From: Allacma fusca
Lineage: Eukaryota > Arthropoda > Collembola > Symphypleona > Sminthuridae
DNA length: 64,000 bases
NCBI GenBank assembly: GCA_947179485.1
Contig: OX359247.1
Coordinates: forward strand, 57,137,131 to 57,201,130
Direction: 5' to 3'
Under the pieces are notes generated by a model. The model was not told the DNA's origin and did not search any database. It saw nothing but the letters and a program-made list of their open reading frames with translations. The translations under genes and the position numbers were made by a program. Of this stretch, positions 33,190 to 44,274 are shown piece by piece; within the stretch, counting starts at the first letter, position 1; every line of letters starts with the position of its first letter.

Positions 33190-34552
33190 AGGGAAAGGGC
33201 CTAGGTCGGAAGCTGATTCCTACCGACCAATACACTGTTTGCCCTTTTTAAACAAACTGTTTGAAAAAATCATTTATAAACGCATGCTCTTGGAGTGTGA
33301 CAACAGGCTTGATGAAAATCAACATGAGTTTAGGCGACATCGTTCATGTATGACTGCTGTGCTGGTCTTTATCCATAAAATCTGCATGTACCTCAGTGCT
33401 CCGTCGGTTAAAGTATTGGCTGTGTTTATTGACCTAAAGAAAGCCTTCAATTCTGTGTCCCGTATACTATTACTACATAAGCTACAATCTAGGTTTTCTT
33501 ATAATATATTTATTCTTCGTATCCTATCTGACTATCTACATAACCGCAAATTTAAAATTATTTGTAATAATTTTGTATCAGATACCTACAATGATGTGAA
33601 TGGAGTACCTCAGGGTCCGATACTTGGTCCATACTTATTTATAATGTTTTTCTCTGACTTAAATGAACATCTTACTGTTGACTATGTCGCTTATGCGGAT
33701 GACCTTGTTATATTTATATATGATACTTGTATTTTAAGATTATTTGAACGTATGCAGAACTGTTTATCTGCTGTACACAATTGTATGAATGACAACTCCC
33801 TAACTATTAGTATTTCTAAAACTAAATATATCATTTTTAACAAATCTCCGACTGCAATTGAGGCTGACTATCAGTTGTATGTAAACGATGAACCACTGGA
33901 ACGGGTATGGGTATTCAAATATTTGGGTGTCTTATTGGATGAAAAATTTAGCTACAAAGATCATGTTGATTATATTCTCAAAAAATTGTCAAAATCTATG
34001 GGTTCTTTAGTTAGGGTCAAGCGTTATTTAAATGACAGTGCTAAACGTTTACTAATCAATTCCCTTGTTCTCAGTCACATTGATTATTGCATACTCATTT
34101 GGAGCAATGCTTGCAAATCCCGAATCGATCGAATACAATGTAAATTAGATACTTTCCTCTTGAGATTGCATTCTAGTAATCGTAACGATAAAAATGTTTT
34201 AGCTCTGTCCCAACTATATGAACACTATAATGTACTATCTATATCTGAACGTATCAGATACTACAGATGCAAGTTCATGTATCAACTGGTACACTATGGG
34301 AGTAGAATAAACTATGTTAATGGGATGCTTCTGTCAAAATTAACGTCAGGTAGGTTGCGAAGTTGTAGTACTATTTTACTTTATCATAGCGTTGCTAAAT
34401 CGGCTATTATTCAAAAGAATATTATATATGAGTGTGTCAAAGCATGGAATGATCTTCCTACTCTGTGTCGTATGCGTGACTGTGCATATGGAGTATTTGA
34501 CAAACTCCTAATTAAGCATATTTTGGTTGAAAGAGATGATTCGTGTACTTAA
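33170..34552 (+). pseudogene. LINE reverse transcriptase
   Basis: The frame opens as ITPIYKGKG, then SYRPIHCLPFLNKLFEKII, AVFIDLKKAFNSV, NGVPQGPILGP, and the catalytic VDYVAYADDLVIF box (about 33680-33710), followed by FKYLGVLLDE and a C-terminal domain ending at 34552. It is out of phase with the endonuclease frame because of the deletion, but is otherwise uninterrupted. It would copy the element RNA at the nicked target. Confidence 0.85.
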
Positions 34553-34705
34553 TATTTTTTGTTTAAACTCCTTGCGACTGTTTCCTGTTTTATGACTGTA
34601 ACCTTGTATGTTTGTATCTGGATGACGTGACAGTGTCAAGGGTGAAAACCAGTATTTAATATTGACTCCTTGCGACACTTTAATAAAGATTGATAATAAT
34701 AATAA

Positions 34706-36739
34706 CATTCCGATCCTGGTTTTAATGTATTTGTACGATGGAATAGAGGAGGAGTCCTTAATCATTTTTATGTCTGAATCTATGAAAGATTCGAAAATTA
34801 CAGCCATTACGTGAGTAAAGAATCCTGCAAGGTATTCTGCTGACTGAAACTCCCAAACATGGATGAACCCATGCTTATTTAGCGTGTCCCTGATAAAGTT
34901 TGTCCAGGATCTTATGTTGCTATTGTGACCGTCTAGTTGGCAAACCATCCTCAGACGTTCATAACTGAATCTGACGAGTCTAGTTACAGGCATTAATAAA
35001 ATCGTGAACCACAAACGTGGGGACCAATTTATCACCCTATTTATCCTAAGGGAGCCACATAAGTTTTTTCAAGAACTGATTCTGGACTATTTCTACCTCT
35101 TCAGGCACGTCAAAAGCCCATATTTCAGAGGCATATGTCATTGTTGGGATTACTACAGAGTCAAGAAGTTTCATCCTGGCATCCCAAGAATCAGTATTCG
35201 TAGCATTAAGAATCTTAATTGTGGGACCTATGGTTGCTAATGATTTACGTTTCATATCTCCGGCTGCTCTGCGAAAAGAGGCAAAAGCACTAAATTTAAC
35301 CCCTAGATAAGTATATTCCGGCACAATTTCAATTTGTTTCCCCTTCAAAAACCAGGACCAGGAGTCCATTAAAAATCCCCCTCTCCGAAAAATGACTATT
35401 TTGGTCTTGGAAAGATATTTACTTAAGTAATTTCTGTCACAATATTCGTCTAAAATTGAGATTTTAAATTCTGCAAGGGTTACATTGTCATCCGCTAACA
35501 ATAATTGGTTGACAGAGTTATTGCCATCAAGACCGACTGCACAAGCTCCCCTAAGATCAAAGAAACTATCCAAGTCAGATATATATATATGGCGAATAAC
35601 AAGGGGCTTAAAATGTCACCTTGATGGACCCCTTGTGAAACTTCAAAAGCCGACGTGTGCCCTGCGCCCACCCTGACTTTAATTACTGCATTGTCATAAA
35701 CAGACTTTATGATTTTAATAAAATTGGAACTAACTCCAAAGGTGGCAAGTTTTACCCATAAGAGATTGTCATTCAGGGAGTCAAATGCGCGGGCCAGATC
35801 CACAAAAAGCGCAAAGAGTTTACCCCCTGGGGTGTGAAGTTTGGTTTGGGTAATTGCAAGGAGAGTAAATATTTGATCCATGCATCACCTGTGTTTTCGG
35901 AAACCGCACTGAGTTTCTGATAGATTACCTAACTTGTCACACCAAAAGGAAATTCGGCTGTATAAAATTCTGTTGAAAAGTTTTGTAATGGTATTAATCA
36001 GTGCGATACCCCTATAGTTGCCTGGTAATGTTTTTTCTCCTTTTTTAAATAGCATAAAAATCATCAATTTCTGACCATTGTTTAGGGGTAAGTACGAGCA
36101 AGTGAAGGCAAAGTTCATCTGAAGCGAACTTCCAAAATCATTGGAGAGTCCGTCCGTACCAGGGGACTTGTTATTTTTTAGAGATTTCAGAGAGGACTGT
36201 AATTCTACAATAGTGATATGGGAATCAATTTGTTCGTCGAATGGGTTTTTTAATGGCTCTATCATTAGAATTGACTGGATCTTGGGAGGCATTACTTCCG
36301 CGTAAAATCTTTCCCAGCACTCTACCGAAATAGGGTTATCGGGGGCTGGGCGTGATTTAAAAGAGATAAACGTCTTCCAAAAAAACGAAGTGTTCTTAGG
36401 GTTACTTAAGCAAAATTTTATACGATCTCCATGTATTTTTTTCTTGGACTTGATTAGATTTCTGTGAGCAATTCTTGCCTCCTGATACTCCTCCCTAGAA
36501 GCTCGAATTGTATAATTGTTCCTAACGGTTTTAAGTTTTCGAATTACAAATGCACGGGAACGCCTACCCTCATGGTCGTACCAATGTTTGTCCCGAGAAA
36601 TTGCCTTGTTAATTAAGATTGAGTTTTGCATCCCGCTTTTGATTGCTACCGATTTCACAGCATCCGTTATAAGTTGGCTGTAATTTTCGACTTCAAGGGA
36701 TTCTGGAATTAAACTTAAGTTTGTTAATAGAGATTCCAA
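34706..36739 (-). pseudogene. Second LINE reverse transcriptase, decayed
   Basis: The minus strand encodes, from 36739 downward, a thumb-proximal linker, KNNKSPGTDGLSNDF, LFKKGEKTLPGNYRGIAL, GFRKHR, a TGA stop at 35887-35885, ALFVDLARAFDSL, QGVHQGDILSPLLFAIY and, after frameshifts in 35495-35573 and near 35040, a LADD catalytic box and the downstream YLGVKFSAF block. No endonuclease is visible upstream of 36739, so it is 5'-truncated. Its last readable codons stop where the tail of the plus-strand LINE begins, so that LINE may have inserted into this one. Confidence 0.8.
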
Positions 36740-37212
36740 GTATTTGTCAGAAGAACCCTTTCATTTTATGGTTAATTTATTTCCAAGAACCTTTACCAGT
36801 GGCACGGTGGCCTTAAAGTTTACCAGGTTTAAGTGGACGGGGAGATGAGGAGATAAAGAAACATTAAGGAGTTTCAAGTCATAGGTATGTTCCAGCGTTG
36901 ATGATTAATAATCAGTAATCATTAATCGTTAATCATTAATCGTGATTATTAATCGTTGACATCCCTGTATATTTGCATATATGTCATTACATATTTGCAG
37001 GTGAGGTCAAATGGATTATTCGATCTTTTACAAAATCAATGGGGCTCTGAATTAGTAGGCAATGTGTCACTTTTAAAAATTTCAATTGTCTGGTGAAATT
37101 ACAATGTTAATAAAAGTCTGCCATTATCTTGCGGACGGACAGCCAGACATCAAGACGTTAACAATAGGGAACTCCGTTGCATTTCACCTGTAACACTACC
37201 ATTGGAATACAT
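36740..37212. other. Region without a recognised gene
   Basis: AT-rich. A small palindromic cluster of ATTAATC words at about 36893-36967 may be a tiny TIR element, but no target duplication was found. Confidence 0.35.
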
Positions 37213-37949
37213 CTAGGGTATGTCGATTGAAAATGCCCTGCAGTAGGTAATTTTAACGGGTGATGAAACTGAATTTTATACTCAGTTTATTCTACATCAC
37301 TATTGTCTGCAGTTTGCAACGATCAGAAAAAATGGCTCGAGTAAAAACCAATAGACATCCTCCATATAGGTCCCCCAAATTATTGTTTGTAGTTTTATGG
37401 TGTATAAAACAATTACAGCATGGGTTCAAATTTTAACTGACAAGACATTTCTGATCGCAGTAATATATACATGCGTAGGGGTAAGTGAATATTCCCAGGA
37501 TGGTGTAAGTTAATTTTACATCGTCTACAGTTTGGAAAAATAGTTCCTAGAATAATTTAATTTATAGCCGTATCGTGTACAGGTGCTTCACAAATTGTAA
37601 TGTTCAATATGACCTATGGTATCCTAACGTATTTCATCACCGGTTGAATTACCTTCGTCAACATAATGACAAGTGTAATAAAATTTTCAAGGTAATTTCC
37701 AACAATTTGTCTCCAAAATTACAAAGAAATTTTGAAATCCATTATCAAATTGTATAGATTGTGCTATTATATTCCACGATTCTGCTCAAAATGCCCAATT
37801 TGTCCTCGATGAAAATGCCCAAAACGCCCTTGCTCAATATGCCCTATTATGCCGCCCTCGCCCTGGAATGAAAATGCCTAAAATGCCCTGGCATTTTAGG
37901 TGGGCAAGTTGCCCAAAATTCTGGGCATTTTCAAATCGACATACCCTAG
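37213..37949. mobile_element. TIR element with ATGCCC words
   Basis: Ends CTAGGGTATGTCGATT and AATCGACATACCCTAG form a perfect 16-bp inverted repeat. The right arm is rich in AAAATGCCC words. Flanks GAATACAT and TTGCAAGT do not match, so either the duplication is lost or the superfamily differs from the hAT elements. Confidence 0.7.
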
Positions 37950-38689
37950 TTGCAAGTACACAAGCAGTATTTACACATGAAGTGGACTCTCATTACAAGA
38001 GACCAATTGGAAGATACAATATATATATAAAATATAAACAATATGTATGTGAACTCCAAAAATTATATTTTATTTAGATGTTAATGATTTAAAATTAATG
38101 AAGGAAGTTTTTAATGATCCTGCTTTCGTTGGACGAATCCAGGAAGAATCGTTTACTTTTATATCTGATGGGCCACACGGTACTTGATCTAACAAAATTT
38201 TTAAAACATATTGACAATGAAAAATCAAAATAAGCTACCGACATTCTTAGTAAAATCTGCATGCAATTTCAATAGCGCAATGCTAAATCCTGTGTATTAG
38301 AATGACGGTCAGTTCATTAATGTCGACTGTTAAATGGATCAGGAAAAAAATAAAAACACAATACTTCAATATCTTTAGACTGAATTTGGTGTGGTATGAT
38401 TTTCCGAAGTCGTAAAATGATTTTGTCCCCAAGTTTTTCTCGCATTTTTGTCAAAAAATGGACAATTCTTGTTATTACTCGCGAATGCACATACGATATA
38501 ATCATGTGACGAAATATCGTCGGAAAATACCCGCATAGATATCGTGCTATATCGTTTCTAAAAAATTTACGGTATGAACGATAATATCGTATCGGCATAT
38601 CGTTATGAACATGCCTATCACAGACCCCTAACATCCTACAATCCTACTTGTTTCAGACCAACAGTTTAAAACATACAATTCTACGATGG

Positions 38690-40135
38690 TCATCTTATTA
38701 AGCCCAGCTTTCGGCTGCAACAACTATTATGTGACCCTGAAGCTCTTTTCACCCTCTGCTTAAATATTTGCTATCTTCCTATTGATATTATGCTGACTGC
38801 AGCTCTCGGCTACATACATTCATCCATTATATGTAACCCGGAAATATGAACAGAAATATCGTCACTCTCTGCTTAAATATACACTTAACATACTTTTTGA
38901 TCCTTAAATTGCTTGACTATACATAGGTTACAGGGCAGTTGTTGTAAAGTTGGCCGGAGCCTCAAGTGAACATGTCCAGAACGCCAGCGGTTCAAGTGTT
39001 AGCACGATTTAGTTCTAACCTCAGGGTAACTAATTACATCTAAGAATGTTTCTTACATAATTTGTTTATTGTAGTATCTTTAAAGAGGTGTCTCAAATTT
39101 GAAGCCCAAGTCGTAAATATACCGAGTAACTTCGGGGTTTATAATACCCGCCACCCGAACTTCGGATGTTTCAACAATTCCTCTCCTCTCTAGTTTCGGG
39201 GTGGTATATAGTAGCCAGGTGAGAGATTTAAACAGAATTTCAATCTTTTTCACCAATTCCAAACTCAACTAATGCGTTACAAATAAATAATAATTTATCC
39301 CGGTAAGTCCCAAATTGAAGTTGGATTGTAAAATCATTGCATGCTGAAGTTGTATGGTGTATGTTTTATATAGAACGAATTGTTATGAACCAAATATAAT
39401 GTTTTTTGAAATATGTAAAACGGTATGTACCTCAAGCTTATTATTTATTACATATGCTATCGAGAGAACAAGATATTCCATTTTGTTTTACGTTAGTGAA
39501 ACCTAGCTGTAACCTCAAAATAATGTTGTAGATCAGTGAAATCATGTTTTTCAAATCTAGGATCAAATTTGCTACAAACTAAGGAGATCAATTCTGTTGC
39601 GAATCAACCCCTTATGTAGGCTAGACTACTCTGAAAATACTTTATATCCGTATTATGTACAACGATGTTTAAAAATATTTCACAACATTTAATTAAATTG
39701 TTTTGTTTTTAATAAAGCGGCACATCATGAATAGCCAAAGATGAATTAAATTTTCAAGACAAGATTAAAGGATAAGATAATCATTATAAAAAATACTTTT
39801 AGTCCAACAGATGTACAGATACCTCCGGACTGAAGACGTGCCTAATATAGCGGCTCTAATATTTAGTACTACTTAAATGACAGCAAAAAATACATGTGTG
39901 ACTGTACTTACATACGAATAATAATGTAGTTGTGTATGTATATAACTCTTATGATATCTTACACCAATAGATGAAAACATGCAATTATGCGATAGTTATC
40001 TTATTAAGCCCAGCTTTCGACTGCAAACCATTATTATGTGACCCTGAAATGTGAAAAGGTTCGAAGCTCTTTTCACTCTCTGCTTAAATACTTGCTATCT
40101 TCCTGCTGATATTATGCTGACTGCAGCTAGATCTA
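38690..40135. repeat. Local duplication upstream of a P450 exon 1
   Basis: About 120 bp at 38690-38810 (TATTAAGCCCAGCTTTCG through TGCTGACTGCAGCT) recurs at about 39985-40130, roughly 450 bp before the P450 start codon. The sequence between is unremarkable. It may be a duplicated promoter segment. Confidence 0.6.
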
Positions 40136-42314
40136 TTCAATAAACAAGTGGTTTCTATATGTGCATATATATTTGTCGACTTATCTGTATTCACACTTCA
40201 AAGCATAATCATTGTTGTCCTTGTGTGACTGGACCTTGATGCAAAATTTGTTTTTGTACCCGACTTTTTCAAGCCGTACATTGAACATTGTTCACTAATA
40301 ATAGCTTATTATACATTACATACATATGTAGGTGTGCCCTTGTGTTCTGTGTAAAGCGAATCAATTATGAGTAAGCTTAATGTACGATGAAGTTTACTGA
40401 GTAAAAAATGGTAAAATACATCTGCTAGGCTATTCCTTCTCATTTCACTCAGGGAACTTGTCTCCCACACAAATGCATACGTAATGCTACAAAGTGGATA
40501 TTTGTAGTTTATGGACCAGTCCAGGTCCAATTTGTTTGTTTAAGGCTTACTAAATCAAAATAAGATCATCATGATTTCCCTAACTGGAGCTTTGGTTCTA
40601 TGTGCAATAAGTATAATCGTTTATAACATTTTCTTCAAAAACGATGGAAAAAAATATCCGAAAGGTAAAGTATACACAAATATATTGTAAATACATTTGA
40701 ATTCATCTTTTTATTTAACAATAGTAGACTTTAATAGCCAATTCATACTCAGGCTGACTCAGAATCATTTTTTGATTTTGTTTGACGGTTTTTTAATATT
40801 TTGGCTGCGTCTTTTGTTAAACTAACAATTTCGGTAAATTCTTTGAGAAAAATTCACCATTATGAGCTAGTGAGTTTAGGGATTGCATGAAATTCATGCG
40901 AAGTATAATATTAGATTTTGTTTTATTTGTCATAAGAATGCTTACCTGTTTTCAAAATTTTGAAAACTGTCTTTGGGGTTACGTCAAAATTTTAAGAATT
41001 GTAAAAACATTTGACTGGGATATATCACTCGATGGCTAAGAGTTTTTTCAAAAGCTTTAGACCCACAGCCGTATTTAAAAGCCCTACACAAAAAAACAGT
41101 ATGACCGAAATTTCGAAATTGCTGTTAACATTTTGGTGGGTTATCCAAAAGCATCACAGATTTTACTATTAACGTGTTAGCGATAATTTTCTCCAAGTAG
41201 TATATGGCCCTCGTAAGGATGAATTTGTCTCTGATGGAATTTTTAAACTCATGAATACTATCAAAATTATGTTTACTATAATTCAGAATTTAGTAAATAT
41301 AGCCACTTCAAGAGCACTCGTGAATTTTGAAACTGCATAACTTTTGACCCGGATGCTGCAGCTAGGCGACTGCCATCTCATTTTAAATCTATTGACTTGC
41401 TATACAGAAGTAATGCAAATTTCAAAATACTAACCAAAATTTTGGCGAAACACTTAAACAAGTATTTAAACGGAAGATTAGGCTTAAATCTCCAGTCTTC
41501 TTGGACGAGAATAGCAAAAAAGGAACGAGGTGATATATGTACATATATATTTATTTTATGCGGTGTTCATTGACTGCGTAAACCCTCATAAATAAAGCAT
41601 TACAAATTAAATTGTAATTAGAATACTGTACTGATTGTTGGAAGAAAATTACAAAATGATATAGTTATATAATCAAGTAATTTTAAAATAATGAGGAATG
41701 GTTGGTTGAGGTCCCATGTCTTTACCCTTGATTGGTAATATGCTGGAATTAAGAGGATTCATCCACCTGAAACTTGCAAAATGGGCAGACCAGTATGGTG
41801 ATATTTTTCAAATTTGGTTCGCTCGTAATCGGTAAGTCAATTGTTCTCATATTCTTATCCATATTAATGCTATTTCTATTCCGTTAAATCAGCGAACTAC
41901 GCATAATATTTTCATTGAATTCAGGATTACCAACAGTATAGCGTAAGACGAATACATACAGCACATGTGTCTGCTAATGAATTGAGTATGATAAAAGATA
42001 ATTATTACTACTTCATACCTGCTAAATATAAAGTAAATTCTGCATATTTGATCCTACAGAAAAACTGCTCGTATAAGTATGGTAACAAGAGTTCACTGAT
42101 TGTGAGTACTTAAACATACGTACATGTAGAGCACTCTCTTTATAGGAGATGATTTGAAAGGAACAGATTTTGACTTAAAATGACGTGCAGGTTCCTATAG
42201 GAAACAAAATTAGCAAGTTATGCATGTACTAATATTTTTACCTTGTAAGTCGGTCTCTGCTAGAAAGAATAGAATCCAATGGCTAGGCTATAATAATCAA
42301 CAAGAAATATAATG
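39451..42314. repeat. Second segmental duplication, copy A
   Basis: Aligns without visible gaps to 59119-61979 and carries the same two P450 exons. Differences are almost confined to the last 150 bases. It ends about 50 bp before the assembly gap. Confidence 0.9.
40571..41831 (+). CDS. Cytochrome P450, first two exons (copy A), incomplete
   Basis: Exon 1 (40571-40664) starts MISLTGALVLCAISIIVYN, a membrane anchor for the ER, and ends KKYPKG at a GT donor. Exon 2 (41711-41831) restores the glycine across the junction and encodes PMSLPLIGNMLELRGF, the P450 hinge, then HLKLAKWADQYGDIFQIWF, ending CG|GTAAGT. Both splice sites and phases are good, and there is no damage. Nothing downstream encodes the rest: 42362-42561 is unsequenced, and beyond the gap the sequence resumes at the 3' flank of a P450. 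Either the middle exons are missing from the assembly or they were deleted. Confidence 0.85.
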
Positions 42315-42361
42315 TGAACTCTAATGATTATGTTGTATGTCTACAGATGCTACGTTATAAA

Positions 42362-42561
42362 NNNNNNNNNNNNNNNNNNNNNNNNNNNNNNNNNNNNNNN
42401 NNNNNNNNNNNNNNNNNNNNNNNNNNNNNNNNNNNNNNNNNNNNNNNNNNNNNNNNNNNNNNNNNNNNNNNNNNNNNNNNNNNNNNNNNNNNNNNNNNNN
42501 NNNNNNNNNNNNNNNNNNNNNNNNNNNNNNNNNNNNNNNNNNNNNNNNNNNNNNNNNNNNN
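42362..42561. other. Assembly gap (200 N)
   Basis: Exactly 200 undetermined bases, a typical placeholder length. It lies between the P450 5' exons and the start of the second 15-kb duplicate. Confidence 1.
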
Positions 42562-42799
42562 TTTTTGAGAATATTAAAATTTGAAAATCGTAGAGGCATC
42601 GTACGACACCTGTCGTAAGTACTTACGAAGTCGTAACTTGCGATATCGCAAATTCTGTTCGAGAATAACCCCCCAGGTTTGCTACAAAAGCTACATGAAG
42701 TGAAAAAAGTATAAACGTTTTGAGAAATTGTCGAACTAATGTCCTGTCGGTTATTGCAGCAGATAGAAATTATTAGAGTGGTCGTCATGTTTTCAAAAA

Positions 42800-43045
42800 T
42801 TCGTTTATCCGCGGATATCCTCGGATATCCGTCGGATTATCCGAAAAACAAAAGGTCGCTATCCGATCCGTTCGGATATTTTATGTAGTAGTATCCGATC
42901 CTATCCGGGATTTTTTTCGGATGCGAATGACAAAACCGATCCGTTCGGATAAATATCGGATCGGATAATCTTCAGTTTTATCCTACCCGTATCCGTATCC
43001 GATCCGTATCCGTTCGGATATATCCGATCCGTTGAGAACCTTAGT
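42800..43045. repeat. Array of CGGATATCC words, probable element arm
   Basis: Dense words CGGATATCC/TATCCGATCC, like the subterminal arrays of the hAT elements elsewhere. One possible terminus (CTCAACGGATCGG on the minus strand) lies near 43035. The other end was not found and may be in the gap. Confidence 0.6.
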
Positions 43046-43401
43046 GCACCCTATAAAAAATGTAATGCACGCCCTGTGCCTTTGTGAATTCAAAGGTTCG
43101 TTTTCCCTTGGCTTACGTAGCCTATACTTATAGACTATATCTTACATTAAATAAAATCGTTTCGAGCATTACTGGAGGCCTACTGAGTTCTAATGTCTTA
43201 TTGTACCCTTGGACAGATAACAATTTACGCTGAAGAATTTTTAGTTGGGTTTACCGATTGTGAACAAAAATTTACCAAATATTATGGTATTCTGGCTATT
43301 TTTTGCAATCCCAGGTTAAGTTCGAAGCATTGTTCTCATAAATCAAAAGTTAAAACTTCAAAAGACATAAATTTATGTTTGTGAGTATATTGGGTAGCCA
43401 T

Positions 43402-43960
43402 CAGAGATGCGCAAAAGAAATAGCCTTCCTTCAAGCCTTCGAAGGCGAAAATTCAGTAAAAATTTCCCCTTCAACATATCCTAGAATGAAGCCCTCTAAA
43501 AAATCTGCCTTCCTTCACCCTTCCTTCCAAAATATTTACGCTCGTTTTTGCCTCAGCCTTCTTTTTAAAAATAGCCTTCATTCAATTTTAAACTACAACC
43601 CGCTTAAAAACTTTTTGCACCAGCAGGATTCAGTGCACAAAAGAGAGCGGGCACACATTGTCAGTTGTGAGTTCACGAATTGGCTGCATTGTTGCGCGAG
43701 CTGCAAAATGTCGTTTCATATGCTATGCTTACACGTTATAGATATGTCGTGTACCTGGAAGCCTTCACGGCCTTAGAGGGCTAATATTTAGGAAGCCTTC
43801 CTTCACAATCCTTCATTGCTAGTTTTTGTGAAGGCTTCCTTCAGCCTTCAGAAAAAAGTATCCCCATCCTTCCATTCCTTCTGCAACGTTAAGAAAGTTA
43901 CCTTTCCGCCTTCAAGGAAGCCTTCTTGGAAGGCTAGCCTTCGAAGGCTGCGCATCTCTG
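43402..43960. mobile_element. hAT MITE with GAAGGC words
   Basis: Ends CAGAGATGCGCA...TGCGCATCTCTG with the perfect duplication GTAGCCAT (43394-43401, 43961-43968). The empty site is at about 10067-10076 in copy 1. Confidence 0.95.
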
Positions 43961-43972
43961 GTAGCCATAGTA

Positions 43973-44195
43973 AGGGTGTACTCACATAAAGCATGTTTTG
44001 TCCGTGCACGTAAAATTTTTGTCCGTTACGGAGAGACCTCTCACATAAGTACAGACCGTATGTAATTACTCACGTGAGTGTGAATGTGAGATGTCTGTTC
44101 GTAAACGGTTGGAATGTTGTTTCCGTTTAGTTCCTTCCGTGATGCCGACTAAAATATTTACGGTTACGGAAGGAACATGTTTTATGTGAGACCCT
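43973..44195. mobile_element. Short palindromic TIR element with ACGGA words (copy 2)
   Basis: Counterpart of the element at 10079-10292, with the same imperfect inverted ends. Confidence 0.45.
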
Positions 44196-44274
44196 AAGTA
44201 TTAATTTTCAGATCAAATACGTATCCCATTTTATGCAGAATAAGCTTTTCATGATTGGCTTATTTAATCAAACA

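Larger units (their letters stand above)
31936..34703 (+). mobile_element. Non-LTR retrotransposon (LINE), internally deleted
   Basis: Contains PHD finger, AP-type endonuclease and reverse transcriptase, and ends in AATAAAG followed by a short ATA tract at about 34690-34703, a typical LINE tail. The 5' end was not located; 31700-31935 may be its leader. A deletion of about 150 codons between endonuclease and reverse transcriptase makes it non-autonomous. Clade not assigned; PHD plus EN plus RT suggests the CR1/Jockey group. Confidence 0.85.

Noticed and set aside
36893-36967. A 75-bp palindromic ATTAATC cluster resembling a tiny hAT element
   Set aside because: Flanking 8-mers do not match, and the ends are only partly inverted.
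38317-38634. ATATCG-rich palindromic sequence with a 105-codon minus-strand frame
   Set aside because: Looks like one arm of an unidentified element; no second terminus was found and the frame has no recognisable domain.
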